Below are positions 1-9,297 of a stretch of 64,000 nt of DNA, one piece after another. A program made the translations under genes and the position numbers. A model generated the notes under the pieces. The model ran no database searches, was not told the DNA's origin, and saw nothing but the letters and a program-made list of their open reading frames with translations. The stretch spans positions 2,914,001 to 2,978,000 of the forward strand of contig OY970265.1 in assembly GCA_963715675.1 (NCBI GenBank). Direction: 5' to 3'. How positions within the stretch are numbered: the first letter of the stretch is position 1; the number at the start of each line of letters is the position of its first letter. This stretch comes from DASVWZ01 sp963715675. GTDB lineage: Bacteria > Acidobacteriota > Terriglobia > Terriglobales > Acidobacteriaceae.

Positions 1-2405
1 GCTGTAGTGGTGAAAGTAATCGTCTGGAGGGTTGCCGTACCCGACGCGATGCAAGTGGTTTCGGAAGGCAGCGGCGAGCAACTGAAAGACGGCGTCTGAC
101 TGAAGCCGCCGAGTGGGGTGATAGTGATTACAGTGCTGCCGCTTTGACCGGGCGCGCTGATCGTCACCGTGGTGGGATTGGGGGCCGAAAGCTGGAAATC
201 CACCACGTCCAGGTTAGCGGCCGTCGAAGTCGAGCCAGCGAAAGTGGCATCTCCGTTATAGGTCGCGGTCATCGGGTAAGTGGCCGCAGTCAGCGCGCTG
301 GTGTTGTAGTTGTAGGTCGCGGTGCCGGCGCTCAGCGTCCCCGTACCCACCTGGGTTGACCCGTTGTAGAAGGTTACCGTGCCGGTCGGCGTACCGGAGC
401 CGGAGGAGGGCTTCACGACGGCCTTCATCACCACCGGTCCGGCGGATCCCACGTCGACGAAGGTAGGCTGCAGGGTGAGGGTGGTGGTGGTCGGTCTCAA
501 AGACCCGGAACCGCTCCAGTTGGTCACGAAAACGTCCGCATCCACTGATCCCAAGCCGGTGACCTCATCGTAGCCAGTGCCGGTGAGGAATCCGATCTGG
601 AAGGGAGCCTTGGCTGGACAGTTCGTGCTTCCCTGCGTGCAGGGGACCATGTTGCCACTGGGGTTGGCGGTGGCGCCAGAGATGTTGTAGTCACCGGCGG
701 GCACATCGTGGAAGGCTGTGGGAACGCTCTGCACCAATTGATAAAGGCTAGGGTTGATGTTGCCCATGCCTTTCGGCGGGGCGTTCCCTTGAGACTGGTT
801 GAGCAGAGTCACAATGCCGGCAAAGACCGGACAAGCCACGGAAGTGCCGCCGACGATGGAATTGTTCGCCACGGCTTGGGCGATTCCTGCGGCGCAACTG
901 CCGGCGGTACAAAAGATGTAGCCGTCGTGGTCAGCCGAGGCCGGCATGGAAATGTCCGGTACGCTGCGGAACGTGGCATTGAACTTACCCGTGCCGGTCT
1001 GCCAGGACGGTCGGTTGAAGTAGATGCTGGCGCCACCTCCGCTGGAGGGAAGCCCGCCGCCGTTGAGGCCGGTGCCGGAGTTGCTGTCGTCCCAAGCCAG
1101 TTCCGGGATGTAGGATTTCGCCGAACCGCCATTGGCGCCGTTGGTGGGGTTCCAGTAAGTACCGGTGCCTTCGTTGAATTCCGTGCCACCCACCGCCGTG
1201 ACTTCGGGAGGGCTGGCGAGACCGTTCACTGCCAAGCCCCAGGTCGCATCATTGCCGTTGGGATCATCGCAACCGGCGCCGCCGCTGTCATCAGACGACA
1301 CCATCAGCGTTTGCCCTTGAGTGTTGGCCTGCACGACCAAAGGTTCATAAGTCGTCTTGAGGTAGGCACTGCCGATGTCGGCCTCGCATGCTCCGTAGCT
1401 CATGCTGATGACCGGTGCGGTGTTGTTGTTGACGGTGTACTGGAAAGCGGTGATCACACCGCTGTTGGTCTTGATGTCGCACCTGACAAAGAAAATGCTG
1501 GCATCGCGCGCGACCGCACCCGACCACTCCAAGTCCAGGTCGGCCTCACCTTCATCCCCGGTGATTCCCGGATCGGAGCAGCCCGGGGGTAGTACTTGCG
1601 TGAGCTTGATGGCGGGCAGATTGAAGCCGGTGCGGAACTGCGTAATGTCAGAGGCCTGAATGTCAGTCTGTCCCATGACCGCGAGCTTCATGCCGGTGCC
1701 ATTGGTCCCGGCAGTGTACAGGGGGTCGATGTCAAAGATGGTGGCGATATCGTCCGGGGCCAGGTTGTTACCGGAGCCGCTGGTGTAGTCGGGAGAGATA
1801 GAGGACCTTTTGACCATCATCGGCTTGAGCTTGAAGTTGTTGAGGCCGCGGAAACCCACTGCGATGCTGTCCAGAGCCTTGGGAACCGAGATCGCGGTCG
1901 CATTGGCGAAGCGCTCTTCGCCATCGACCTTGAAGCGGTGCATCTGGGTGTGCAATGCACTTTGGATTTGGGCGACGGTGCCGCTGATTGCGATCCAATT
2001 CCGTCCGCGCGCAACCTCTGCGATGCCGAACCCCTGGGACTGCAGCCAGGCGCTGATCTTGGCGAGATCGTTGTGGCTCAAACCAAATCGCTGGCCGAAC
2101 TGCTCCGGCGACAGCCATTTGTGGTAGTTCGGCGAGGTCGGGTCCTGCTGCTCGGCGAGCAACTTGGTGAGCGCGGCCTGCTGGGCCGTCGAAGGCTGGA
2201 GAACCAGGGTGACGTAAGGCAGCCTGGTGGAAGGGTCGAGCGGGCCCAGGTCGCTTTGCGGTTGGGCCAGGGGACTCACGCTGCCCTTCAGAACCACGGT
2301 TTGATGGCTGTCAATGGCGGCTGAGATGCGGTCCGGCTGAGCCGCCCACGCGGTAGAAGCCAACACAGCGAAGCACACGGCAACGATGCACAGCAGGTTC
2401 TTCAT
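1..2405 (-). CDS. S53 family (sedolisin/kumamolisin-like) serine-carboxyl peptidase, C-terminus cut by window edge
   Basis: The reading frame opens at the ATG at 2405 and stays open to the left edge, so at least 801 residues are present and the C-terminus is missing. It begins with a signal peptide (about residues 1-21, ending AWA|A), followed by a pro-kumamolisin activation domain (about 30-190, with the typical SPNYHKWLSPEQFG block). The catalytic domain carries Glu287 and Asp291 in a GEADLDLEW context and the nucleophile Ser in GGTSVACP, i.e. the Glu-Asp-Ser triad of sedolisins. After the catalytic domain comes an Ig-like domain of the kind used as spacer in secreted acidobacterial proteins. 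Expected role is extracellular acid proteolysis with autocatalytic removal of the prodomain. It is monocistronic as far as visible. Confidence 0.93.
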   Translation of the reverse strand, partial: MKNLLCIVAVCFAVLASTAWAAQPDRISAAIDSHQTVVLKGSVSPLAQPQSDLGPLDPSTRLPYVTLVLQPSTAQQAALTKLLAEQQDPTSPNYHKWLSPEQFGQRFGLSHNDLAKISAWLQSQGFGIAEVARGRNWIAISGTVAQIQSALHTQMHRFKVDGEERFANATAISVPKALDSIAVGFRGLNNFKLKPMMVKRSSISPDYTSGSGNNLAPDDIATIFDIDPLYTAGTNGTGMKLAVMGQTDIQASDITQFRTGFNLPAIKLTQVLPPGCSDPGITGDEGEADLDLEWSGAVARDASIFFVRCDIKTNSGVITAFQYTVNNNTAPVISMSYGACEADIGSAYLKTTYEPLVVQANTQGQTLMVSSDDSGGAGCDDPNGNDATWGLAVNGLASPPEVTAVGGTEFNEGTGTYWNPTNGANGGSAKSYIPELAWDDSNSGTGLNGGGLPSSGGGASIYFNRPSWQTGTGKFNATFRSVPDISMPASADHDGYIFCTAGSCAAGIAQAVANNSIVGGTSVACPVFAGIVTLLNQSQGNAPPKGMGNINPSLYQLVQSVPTAFHDVPAGDYNISGATANPSGNMVPCTQGSTNCPAKAPFQIGFLTGTGYDEVTGLGSVDADVFVTNWSGSGSLRPTTTTLTLQPTFVDVGSAGPVVMKAVVKPSSGSGTPTGTVTFYNGSTQVGTGTLSAGTATYNYNTSALTAATYPMTATYNGDATFAGSTSTAANLDVVDFQLSAPNPTTVTISAPGQSGSTVITITPLGGFSQTPSFSCSPLPSETTCIASGTATLQTITFTTT

Positions 2406-2650
2406 ATTCCCCCTTAGCGAAAAATGGCTGGAATTTTCCAATTCTTAAACTCTAAAGATAGATGCAAACTCGGCCTTACGGGAAGGTTACCCTAGCTTGC
2501 GCGGATTTCAAGGAAAAAGCGCTGGGGCCGGTAATACGTTTGGCTCCCACGCTCGCCGCAGCGCGCCCCCAGCGCACCGAGGCAGGTCGCACGGTTCCAA
2601 GCAAGCGAGCGGGAGTGTCCGATCCACCCTTTATGGCTAGAATCAGTAGC

Positions 2651-3502
2651 ATGAAACATCGAGCCGCGACAGCTTTGGCTGCGGTCGTACTCATCCTCGG
2701 TCGAGCGGGACATGCCCAATCCTCTTCCGGGCACGAAACCGCATCGTATCTGGGCTTCGACCGCAACGACTACCCTGGCGACAAGAATCTGAAGGCGCTG
2801 CGGGAGACATTTTCCTACGCGGGGTTCTGGCTCAACCTTCCTCCGGGGGAGAAGCGCAATACCTGGGCCGGAAAGCGGAAGATGATGGAGTCCGCCGGAT
2901 TCGGATTTCTGGTTTTGTTCAACGGCAGGCTCTACTCGGACTTGAAGAGTGTTTCCCATGCGACGGCGCTGGGAAAGTCTGACGCGGGCAGGGCGGTTGC
3001 GGCGGCGCGGAAAGAGGGCTTCCCGGCGGGGACGATCATTTTTCTCGACCAAGAGCAGGGCGGTCGGATGCTGCCCGAGCAGAAGGCCTATCTGTTCAGC
3101 TGGGTGGACGGCGTGATCGGGGCGGGATTCAGGGCGGGAGTGTATTGTTCCGGCATCGCCGCGAAAGAAGCGGGCGGCGGGCCGATCATTACCGCCGAGG
3201 ACATCCGGCGGAATGCCGCGGGAAGAAAGATTGCGTACTGGGTAACGAATGATGCCTGCCCGCCGTCGCCGGGATGCGCATTCCCTAAGCTGCCTCCGCA
3301 CCCGGCGGCGAGCGGCATCGATTTCGCCGATGTCTGGCAGTTTGCGCAGTCTCCCAAAAGAAAAGATGTGGCGGGAGGATGTCCGGCGAACTACAACCCG
3401 GATGGAGAGTGTTATCCGCCGGGGGTGGCTGCGGCGCAGGGGCTGCACGTTGACGTGGAGACAGCGGCGGAGGCGGATCCCTCGCATGGGAGGGGGCGGT
3501 AA
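2651..3502 (+). CDS. Secreted DUF1906/glycoside-hydrolase-like protein
   Basis: The ATG at 2651 gives a clear signal peptide (MKHRAATALAAVVLILGRAGHA|Q); the frame is open upstream to 2462 but that extension is not signal-like. The mature part begins YLGFDRNDYPGD and includes an AYAGFW-type beta strand, the FLDQEQGG strand (acidic residues at the end of a TIM-barrel strand), RAGVYCSG and YWVTNDAC, the pattern of the DUF1906 / Rv2525c-like glycoside-hydrolase-like TIM barrel related to GH25. Substrate is unknown; peptidoglycan or another glycan is plausible. The protein is 283 aa. It is flanked by unrelated genes on the opposite strand and has no visible operon partner. The family assignment is from pattern recognition and moderately sure. 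Confidence 0.7.
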   Translation: MKHRAATALAAVVLILGRAGHAQSSSGHETASYLGFDRNDYPGDKNLKALRETFSYAGFWLNLPPGEKRNTWAGKRKMMESAGFGFLVLFNGRLYSDLKSVSHATALGKSDAGRAVAAARKEGFPAGTIIFLDQEQGGRMLPEQKAYLFSWVDGVIGAGFRAGVYCSGIAAKEAGGGPIITAEDIRRNAAGRKIAYWVTNDACPPSPGCAFPKLPPHPAASGIDFADVWQFAQSPKRKDVAGGCPANYNPDGECYPPGVAAAQGLHVDVETAAEADPSHGRGR

Positions 3503-3564
3503 GGGCGTACGACGAACGACGCCAGGCGACCGGCAAAGGGCCACGGCACGCGGGAAACCGGCGG

Positions 3565-4599
3565 TTAGGCCGCGACCGTTTCAGCGACGAACCTGGCAAA
3601 CTGCTTGACGTCCTGCTCGGTGGTATCGAACGAGCACATCCAGCGCACCACCGACTGTTCCTCATTCCAGACGTAGAAGAAATATCGCTTTTGGAGTTTG
3701 GCAATGGCTTGGCGTGGAATCTGCGCAAAAACTCCGTTCGCCTCCACCTGGTAGACGATCTTGATTCGCGGAATCCTGCTGATTTCCTTTTCCAGCAAAG
3801 CCGCCATCTGGTTGGCGTGCTCGGCGTTCTTCCGCCAGAGATCGTCAGCAAACAGGGCTTCAAACTGGGCCGACACAAAGCGCATTTTCGACGCCAGCTG
3901 CATCCCCTGCTTTCGCAAGTATAGAAAGTTATCCGCCAGTTTCGGATGGAAGAAAACCACGGCCTCCGCGCCCATGGCGCCGTTCTTGGTTCCACCGAAG
4001 GACAGCACATCCACACCAAGGTCGCGGGTCGCTTCGCGCAGGCTGAGTCCGAGGGTGGCGGTGGCGTTGGCGATGCGGGCTCCGTCCATGTGGAGGTAGA
4101 GGTTGCGCGCATGGGCAAAGCGGGCGAGGTCGCGGATTTCCCTCGGCTTGTAGACCGTGCCCATTTCGGTGGATTGGGTAATGGAGATCACACGAGGCTG
4201 CACATGGTGCTGATCGCCGATCCCGTGATAGGCATGGCTGACGGATTCGACCGTCAGCTTGCCGTCGCTGGTTGCGATGGGAATCAGCTTGCAGCCGGTG
4301 AACTTTTCCGGGGCGCCGCACTCGTCGGTGTAGATGTGGGCCGCTTCCGTGCAAATAACGGCGTGAAAGGTTTCGGTCAACGCTTTCAGGCTGAGGCAGT
4401 TTGCGGCGGTGCCGTTGAACACGATGAAAACTTCAATATCCGGTCCGAAATGCTGCTTGAAGGCCTGGAGCGCTGCCGCAGTGAAGGGATCATCGCCATA
4501 GCCGACGGTGTGTCCCTGGTTCACGGCGGCGATCGCTTGCAGCACCTTGGGGTGAACTCCGGCATTGTTATCACTGGCAAAACTGCGGGCAGGCTTCAT
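3565..4599 (-). CDS. Threonine aldolase / beta-eliminating lyase family PLP enzyme
   Basis: I start at the ATG at 4599 (MKPARSFASDNNAGVHP), which gives the standard 344-aa length and has an AGAAGGGA-type ribosome site upstream; the frame is open further upstream to 4983, but that extension has no family character. It is a fold-type I PLP enzyme: the start SDNNAGVHP, the FNGTAAN loop (residues 61-67), the HMDGAR strand with Asp172, and the PLP lysine Lys205 in FGGTKNG. Low-specificity L-threonine aldolases cleave threonine or allo-threonine to glycine and acetaldehyde; members of this family can also be aromatic beta-lyases, so substrate is not fixed. Cytosolic, apparently monocistronic, divergent from the RND adaptor gene. 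Confidence 0.88.
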   Translation of the reverse strand: MKPARSFASDNNAGVHPKVLQAIAAVNQGHTVGYGDDPFTAAALQAFKQHFGPDIEVFIVFNGTAANCLSLKALTETFHAVICTEAAHIYTDECGAPEKFTGCKLIPIATSDGKLTVESVSHAYHGIGDQHHVQPRVISITQSTEMGTVYKPREIRDLARFAHARNLYLHMDGARIANATATLGLSLREATRDLGVDVLSFGGTKNGAMGAEAVVFFHPKLADNFLYLRKQGMQLASKMRFVSAQFEALFADDLWRKNAEHANQMAALLEKEISRIPRIKIVYQVEANGVFAQIPRQAIAKLQKRYFFYVWNEEQSVVRWMCSFDTTEQDVKQFARFVAETVAA

Positions 4600-4750
4600 A
4601 ATGGTCCCTTCTGGTCGATAACCAGTGCTGGTTGTTTCAGTCAAAACCTCTACTGCGAATTTACATGCAAGGCGCAGAAAATTCGAGTGGGAGTTGGTGA
4701 GCCAGGTCCTTGGCGGCTCTGGAGCCCGCATGATAGCGTATTTGCAACGA

Positions 4751-5869
4751 ATGATTATGGCTTGGGAAGTTGAAACGCGACGGGCCGCGCAGATGCTGTG
4801 TCTGGGCGGACTGGCGCTGCTGGCAGCGTTTGGGATTGGGTGCAGCAGCGGGACAGCCAAGGGCGAACAACCACAAGGGATGCCCAGCATCCCGGTGAAG
4901 ATCGAGGTGGCTCGCTCGGTTCCCGTCAGTGATACCACGGAATATGTGGCGACCCTGAGATCGCGGGACACCGCCATCCTCATGCCGCAGGTGGAAGGTC
5001 AGATCACCTCGATTTCTGTGCGCTCGGGCGATCGGGTGACGCGGGGAAGCGTCCTGATGCAGATCGATCCTCTGAAGCAGCAGGCAACCGTCACCAGCCA
5101 GGAACAGTCGCGGGCGGCGGCACAAGCCAATCTGGCGTGGGCCAAGCAACAATACGATCGCATCAGCGCGCTGGCTGCCGCTGGGGTGGTCGCGAAGCAG
5201 GACCTCGACCAGGCGAAGTCGGCACTGGATACCGCGCAGGCGCAATTGAGCGCCCTGGACGCCCAGGTTCAGGAACAGCAGGTCGAACTCCGCTACTACC
5301 GGGTAAGCGCACCAGCGGACGGAATCGTGGGCGACATTCCGGTTCGGGTGGGAGACCGGGTTACCAACACCACCATGCTCACCACCATCGACAAACCGGG
5401 AAGTCTGGAAGCCTACGTCTATGTTCCCATCGAACGGTCGACGCAATTGAAAATGAACATGCTGGTTGAGATCGTGGACGGGGCAGGCAATGTGATGGCA
5501 GACAGCCGCGTGAGCTTCATTTCGCCGGAGGTGGACAACACCACGCAGAGCGTGCTGATCAAGTCACAGATTGCCAATCATGAGGACAAACTGCGCCATC
5601 TGCAATTCATTCGCGCCCGCCTAGTATGGGGAACGCAAGAGGGCCCGGTCGTTCCGGTGCTGGCGGTTTCGCGGATTGGCGGACAATATTTTGCGTTCGT
5701 TGCCGAAGACCAGAACGGGAAACTAGTGGCGCATCAGAAGGCGCTTCGTGTGGGAGAGATAACGGGCAACGACTATGTGGTGCTGGATGGAATCAAGGCT
5801 GGGGACAAGATCATCGTCTCGGGTACGCAATACTTGGTGGATGGCGCGGCGGTCGTGCCGGAAGGGTGA
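4751..5869 (+). CDS. RND efflux periplasmic adaptor (membrane fusion protein), lipoprotein
   Basis: AcrA/MexA-type membrane fusion protein. The N-terminus carries a lipoprotein signal with the lipobox FGIGC. Then follow the split biotinyl-lipoyl domain (VEGQITSISVRSGDRVTRGS and YYRVSAPADGIVGDIPVRVGD), an alpha-hairpin between them rich in Ala/Gln, the beta-barrel domain and a C-terminal membrane-proximal domain. It bridges the inner-membrane pump and an outer-membrane channel. The start is uncertain: in-frame ATGs at 4751, 4757 and 4793 all precede the lipobox and none has a strong ribosome site. It lies 157 bp upstream of the cognate pump gene, separated by a repeat-containing spacer; no TolC-like gene is adjacent, so the outer-membrane partner must be elsewhere. 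Confidence 0.92.
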   Translation: MIMAWEVETRRAAQMLCLGGLALLAAFGIGCSSGTAKGEQPQGMPSIPVKIEVARSVPVSDTTEYVATLRSRDTAILMPQVEGQITSISVRSGDRVTRGSVLMQIDPLKQQATVTSQEQSRAAAQANLAWAKQQYDRISALAAAGVVAKQDLDQAKSALDTAQAQLSALDAQVQEQQVELRYYRVSAPADGIVGDIPVRVGDRVTNTTMLTTIDKPGSLEAYVYVPIERSTQLKMNMLVEIVDGAGNVMADSRVSFISPEVDNTTQSVLIKSQIANHEDKLRHLQFIRARLVWGTQEGPVVPVLAVSRIGGQYFAFVAEDQNGKLVAHQKALRVGEITGNDYVVLDGIKAGDKIIVSGTQYLVDGAAVVPEG

Positions 5870-5872
5870 GAT

Positions 5873-6010
5873 CAGTTGCCGGTTGTCAGTTGCCGGTTCC
5901 CAGTTCTCCGTTGCTGAAATTCTCGCATAGCTATGACCTCGACGATCCGCTGCCAATCACCGGGATGCTGGCCAGCAACACAAGTCAACCGGGAGCTGAC
6001 AACCGGCAAC
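5873..6010. repeat. Tandem and inverted repeat in the adaptor-pump spacer
   Basis: The 12-mer CAGTTGCCGGTT occurs twice in tandem (5873-5884 and 5887-5898). The 15-mer GTTGCCGGTTGTCAG at 5875-5889 recurs as a perfect inverted copy, CTGACAACCGGCAAC, at 5996-6010, flanked by further imperfectly matching sequence on both sides. The pair encloses about 106 bp and could form a long hairpin between the two efflux genes. It looks like a dispersed non-coding repeat unit rather than an insertion sequence, since it encodes nothing. Confidence 0.7.
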
Positions 6011-6026
6011 GGGGAACTGTACTTGC

Positions 6027-9000
6027 ATGTTTGTTGACTTCTTCATTCATCGTCCGGTGTTCGCGACGGTCTGCGCGCTGCTAATCATTCTGGCGGGCGC
6101 GGTGGCTATTCCGACTTTGCCGATTTCCCAATTTCCTGATCTCGCGCCTCCCCAGGTTTCCGTTACCAGCGCGTATGTCGGGGCCAGCGCGCAAACCGTG
6201 GAATCGGCGGTGACCATCCCGCTGGAACAGCAAATCAACGGCGCCCAGGGGATGAAGTACCTCACGTCGACGAGCGGAAATGATGGCACCAGTTCGATCA
6301 CCGCGACGTTCGATCTGGATCGCGACCCTGATCTGGCCGCAGTCGACATTCAGAACCGGGTCAACACCGCGCAGGGACGGCTGCCTGCAGCCGTCAAGGC
6401 TACCGGCGTCACGGTGGCCAAGTCATCGCAGAACTTCGTGCTCGGCGCGGCGGTGTATTCGCCGGATGGCCGTTACTCAACGCTGTTCATGAGCAACTAT
6501 CTGGACGTTTACGTCAAGGACACGCTCAAACGCATTCCTGGCGTGGCGGACGTGTTTGTCTTCGGCGAACGGAAGTACTCGATGCGGTTGTGGCTTGACC
6601 CGGTGCGCATGGCGAGCCGCGCCTTGACCGCGACGGACGCAGTAAATGCGCTGCAGGAGCAGAACGTGGAGGTCGCCGCCGGGCAAGTGGGACAACCTCC
6701 GATCAAGGCGGGGCAGCAATTTCAAATCAGCGTGCGCGCCATCGGGCGACTCAGCGAACCTGCCCAGTTCGACAACATTATTCTCAAGACCAACGCGGAC
6801 GGCACTCTGGTGCGGCTGAAGGATGTGGGCCGCGCCGAACTTGGAGCCGAGGACTATGGCACCGATCTGATCTACAACGGGCGTGACTCCGTCGGTATCG
6901 GCATCACCCAACTCTCCACCGCCAATGCGCTCGACGTGGACCGGCGGGCTTTGGCTGAACTGGAACGGCTTTCCAAGCATTTTCCTCCGGGAATGAAGTA
7001 CGAGAACGCCTTCGATACCACCGACGCGGTGAGCGCCTCGATTCGGGATGTGCTCGTCACCCTGCTGGAAGCCATCATGCTGGTGATCCTGGTCATCTTC
7101 ATCTTCCTGGAAGACTGGCGCAGCACGATCATCCCGGCGGTTACGATTCCGGTTTCTCTGATTGGCACATTCGCGTTCGTGAAGCTGCTGAACTTCTCGG
7201 TGAACACCCTGACCCTGTTCGGCATCACGCTGGCAACCGGCCTGGTGGTGGATGACGCGATCGTGGTGATCGAGAACATCGAGCGGCATATCCAAGAGGG
7301 TGAGCACAGTACGATCAAAGCCACCTCCGATGCCATGAAAGAAGTGACGGGAGCGGTGATCGCTACTTCGCTGGTATTGGTGGCTGTGTTTGTTCCCGTG
7401 GCTTTTTTCCCAGGAACTACCGGGATTCTGTATCGCCAGTTCGCACTCACCATTGCATTCTCGATTTCCATCTCGGCTTTCAATGCGCTGACCCTGAGCC
7501 CCGCGCTGTCGGCGCTGCTGCTCGGGCGGACGCATGGCGAGAAGATCTGGCTTTTCCGGGAAGTGGACAAGGTGATCGCCGCGGTGACCAACGGGTATCG
7601 CGGGGCGCTGCGTGTTTTCCTGCGTTTTCGCTGGGTGGCGCTGGTGCTGTTCCTGTCCGGCCTCGGCGTTACCTACCTGATTTTTCAGCGCGTCCCAAAA
7701 GCCTTTGTGCCCAACGAGGACCAAGGCTGGTTCATCGTCGCAGTGCAGGCACCGCCCGGCGCATCGGAACAATACACCCGGGGCATCGTGGAACAAGTAG
7801 GCAAAATCATGCGCGACGACCGGGACGTGGAAAATGTTTTCGGGGTCGCGGGTGCTGGCCTGGCAGGCAGCGCGCCCAACCAAGGCGAGGTTTTCGCCAA
7901 ACTGCAGGATTACTCCCGGCGCCAGGGGCCGGACCATTCGTCGGATGCCGTAGTGAACCGCTTGCGCGGCCAATTCTTCGCCATTTCGGGCGCGGTCGTG
8001 CTTCCCTTCCAACCTCCGGCGGTCTCAGGAATCGGTTCCCTGGGCGGATTTCAGTATGAAGTGCAGGACCAGGGGTCGCACACCCTGCAGGAACTGGCAA
8101 GCGTGGTGCAGGACCTGATGCGGCAAGGTTCGGCACGCAAGGATCTGGCCGGCCTTTTCAGCAGTTACACCGCCAGCGATCCTCAGTTCCTGGTCACCAT
8201 CGATCGGGAAAAAGCCAAGAGCCTGCACGTTCCGCTGCAACAGGTCACGGACACGCTGGGCGTCTACATGGGTTCGGCTTACGTGAACGATTTCGACTTC
8301 AACAACCGCTCTTACCGTGTTTACGTGCAGGCGGACAAACAATTCCGGTCCGGGCCGAACGATATGAAGCAGTATTACGTGCGCTCGGATACGGGCGCGA
8401 TGGTTCCGCTGGAGAACCTGGTCACCATCTCGCAGACCGCATCTCCGCAGGTCATCAATCACTACAATCTGTTCCGGTCGGCCGAACTCGATGGCTCGGC
8501 AGCGCCCGGTTTCAGTTCCGGCCAGGCGATCACGGCCATGGAGGAACTGAGCAAGAAGGTGCTGCCGATCGGATTCACCTACGAGTGGAGCGGCATCTCG
8601 CTGGAAGAACTCGCCTCCGGGCGTACGACGCTGATCCTGTTCACCTTGGGAGTGCTGGTGGTGTACCTGACGCTCTCCGCGCAGTATGAGAGCTTTGTGC
8701 TGCCATTCATCGTGCTGCTGGCGGTGCCCATGGCAATGCTGGGAGCGCTGCTCGCCCAATCTCTGCGCGGACTGCAAAACGATGTTTACTGCCAGGTAGG
8801 CTTGGTGATGCTGATCGGATTGGCCAGCAAGAACGCGATTCTGATTGTGGAGTTTGCGGAGCAATTGCGGGAGCGTGGATTGCCGCTGGTGGAAGCTGCC
8901 GTCGAAGCGGCCCGGATTCGTTTGCGCCCGATTCTGATGACTTCATTCGCCTTCATTCTCGGGGTGGTTCCGCTCATGGTGGCAAGCGGCGCCGGACAGG

Positions 9001-9149
9001 AAGGCCGCCACTCCGTCGGGACTACGGTGTTTGGCGGAATGATCATGTCGACGCTGCTGAATCTGTTTTTTATTCCCGTGCTGTATCTCATCATCGAAGG
9101 CTGGCGCGAGCGCCGCGGCGGTGGGCATGGGCGGGCGAGAGCGGAGTAG
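6027..9149 (+). CDS. RND multidrug efflux permease, HAE-1 family (AcrB/MexB-like)
   Basis: Full-length pump of 1040 aa starting MFVDFFIHRPVFATV, the classic HAE-1 N-terminus with TM1. Two large periplasmic loops sit between TM1-TM2 and TM7-TM8. The proton relay is intact: Asp409-Asp410 in TGLVVDDAIVVIEN (TM4) and Lys935 in GLASKNAIL (TM10). The DQGWF motif near the start of the second porter domain is present. It forms a trimer in the inner membrane that captures amphiphilic drugs, dyes or solvents from the periplasm and exports them by proton antiport through the adaptor encoded upstream. No local regulator is visible. Downstream lies a possible hairpin at 9194-9224. Confidence 0.96.
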   Translation: MFVDFFIHRPVFATVCALLIILAGAVAIPTLPISQFPDLAPPQVSVTSAYVGASAQTVESAVTIPLEQQINGAQGMKYLTSTSGNDGTSSITATFDLDRDPDLAAVDIQNRVNTAQGRLPAAVKATGVTVAKSSQNFVLGAAVYSPDGRYSTLFMSNYLDVYVKDTLKRIPGVADVFVFGERKYSMRLWLDPVRMASRALTATDAVNALQEQNVEVAAGQVGQPPIKAGQQFQISVRAIGRLSEPAQFDNIILKTNADGTLVRLKDVGRAELGAEDYGTDLIYNGRDSVGIGITQLSTANALDVDRRALAELERLSKHFPPGMKYENAFDTTDAVSASIRDVLVTLLEAIMLVILVIFIFLEDWRSTIIPAVTIPVSLIGTFAFVKLLNFSVNTLTLFGITLATGLVVDDAIVVIENIERHIQEGEHSTIKATSDAMKEVTGAVIATSLVLVAVFVPVAFFPGTTGILYRQFALTIAFSISISAFNALTLSPALSALLLGRTHGEKIWLFREVDKVIAAVTNGYRGALRVFLRFRWVALVLFLSGLGVTYLIFQRVPKAFVPNEDQGWFIVAVQAPPGASEQYTRGIVEQVGKIMRDDRDVENVFGVAGAGLAGSAPNQGEVFAKLQDYSRRQGPDHSSDAVVNRLRGQFFAISGAVVLPFQPPAVSGIGSLGGFQYEVQDQGSHTLQELASVVQDLMRQGSARKDLAGLFSSYTASDPQFLVTIDREKAKSLHVPLQQVTDTLGVYMGSAYVNDFDFNNRSYRVYVQADKQFRSGPNDMKQYYVRSDTGAMVPLENLVTISQTASPQVINHYNLFRSAELDGSAAPGFSSGQAITAMEELSKKVLPIGFTYEWSGISLEELASGRTTLILFTLGVLVVYLTLSAQYESFVLPFIVLLAVPMAMLGALLAQSLRGLQNDVYCQVGLVMLIGLASKNAILIVEFAEQLRERGLPLVEAAVEAARIRLRPILMTSFAFILGVVPLMVASGAGQEGRHSVGTTVFGGMIMSTLLNLFFIPVLYLIIEGWRERRGGGHGRARAE

Positions 9150-9193
9150 CTACCAGATTCACAGCAGCTAATGTCCAGAAGTGAGGGAAGGAC

Positions 9194-9224
9194 GTCATCC
9201 CGTCGTGGTTATAAGCGGGATGAC
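9194..9224 (+). terminator. Possible terminator hairpin after the RND pump gene
   Basis: GTCATCCCG (9194-9202) and CGGGATGAC (9216-9224) are perfect 9-bp inverted arms around a 13-nt loop, 45 bp after the pump stop codon. There is no T-tract, so a rho-independent mechanism is doubtful. It also lies between two convergent genes, where bidirectional hairpins are common. Confidence 0.35.
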
Positions 9225-9297
9225 ACCCTCGAATTGGCGCTGGCGATCCTATTGGCTATGGGATGCCACTCGCCAATACTGTCATAGCTCCCTCCCG

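Noticed and set aside
1596..2324. Plus-strand frames over the first 2.4 kb as genes
   Set aside because: The minus strand holds a continuous S53 peptidase with signal peptide, prodomain and catalytic triad; the plus frames are shadows.
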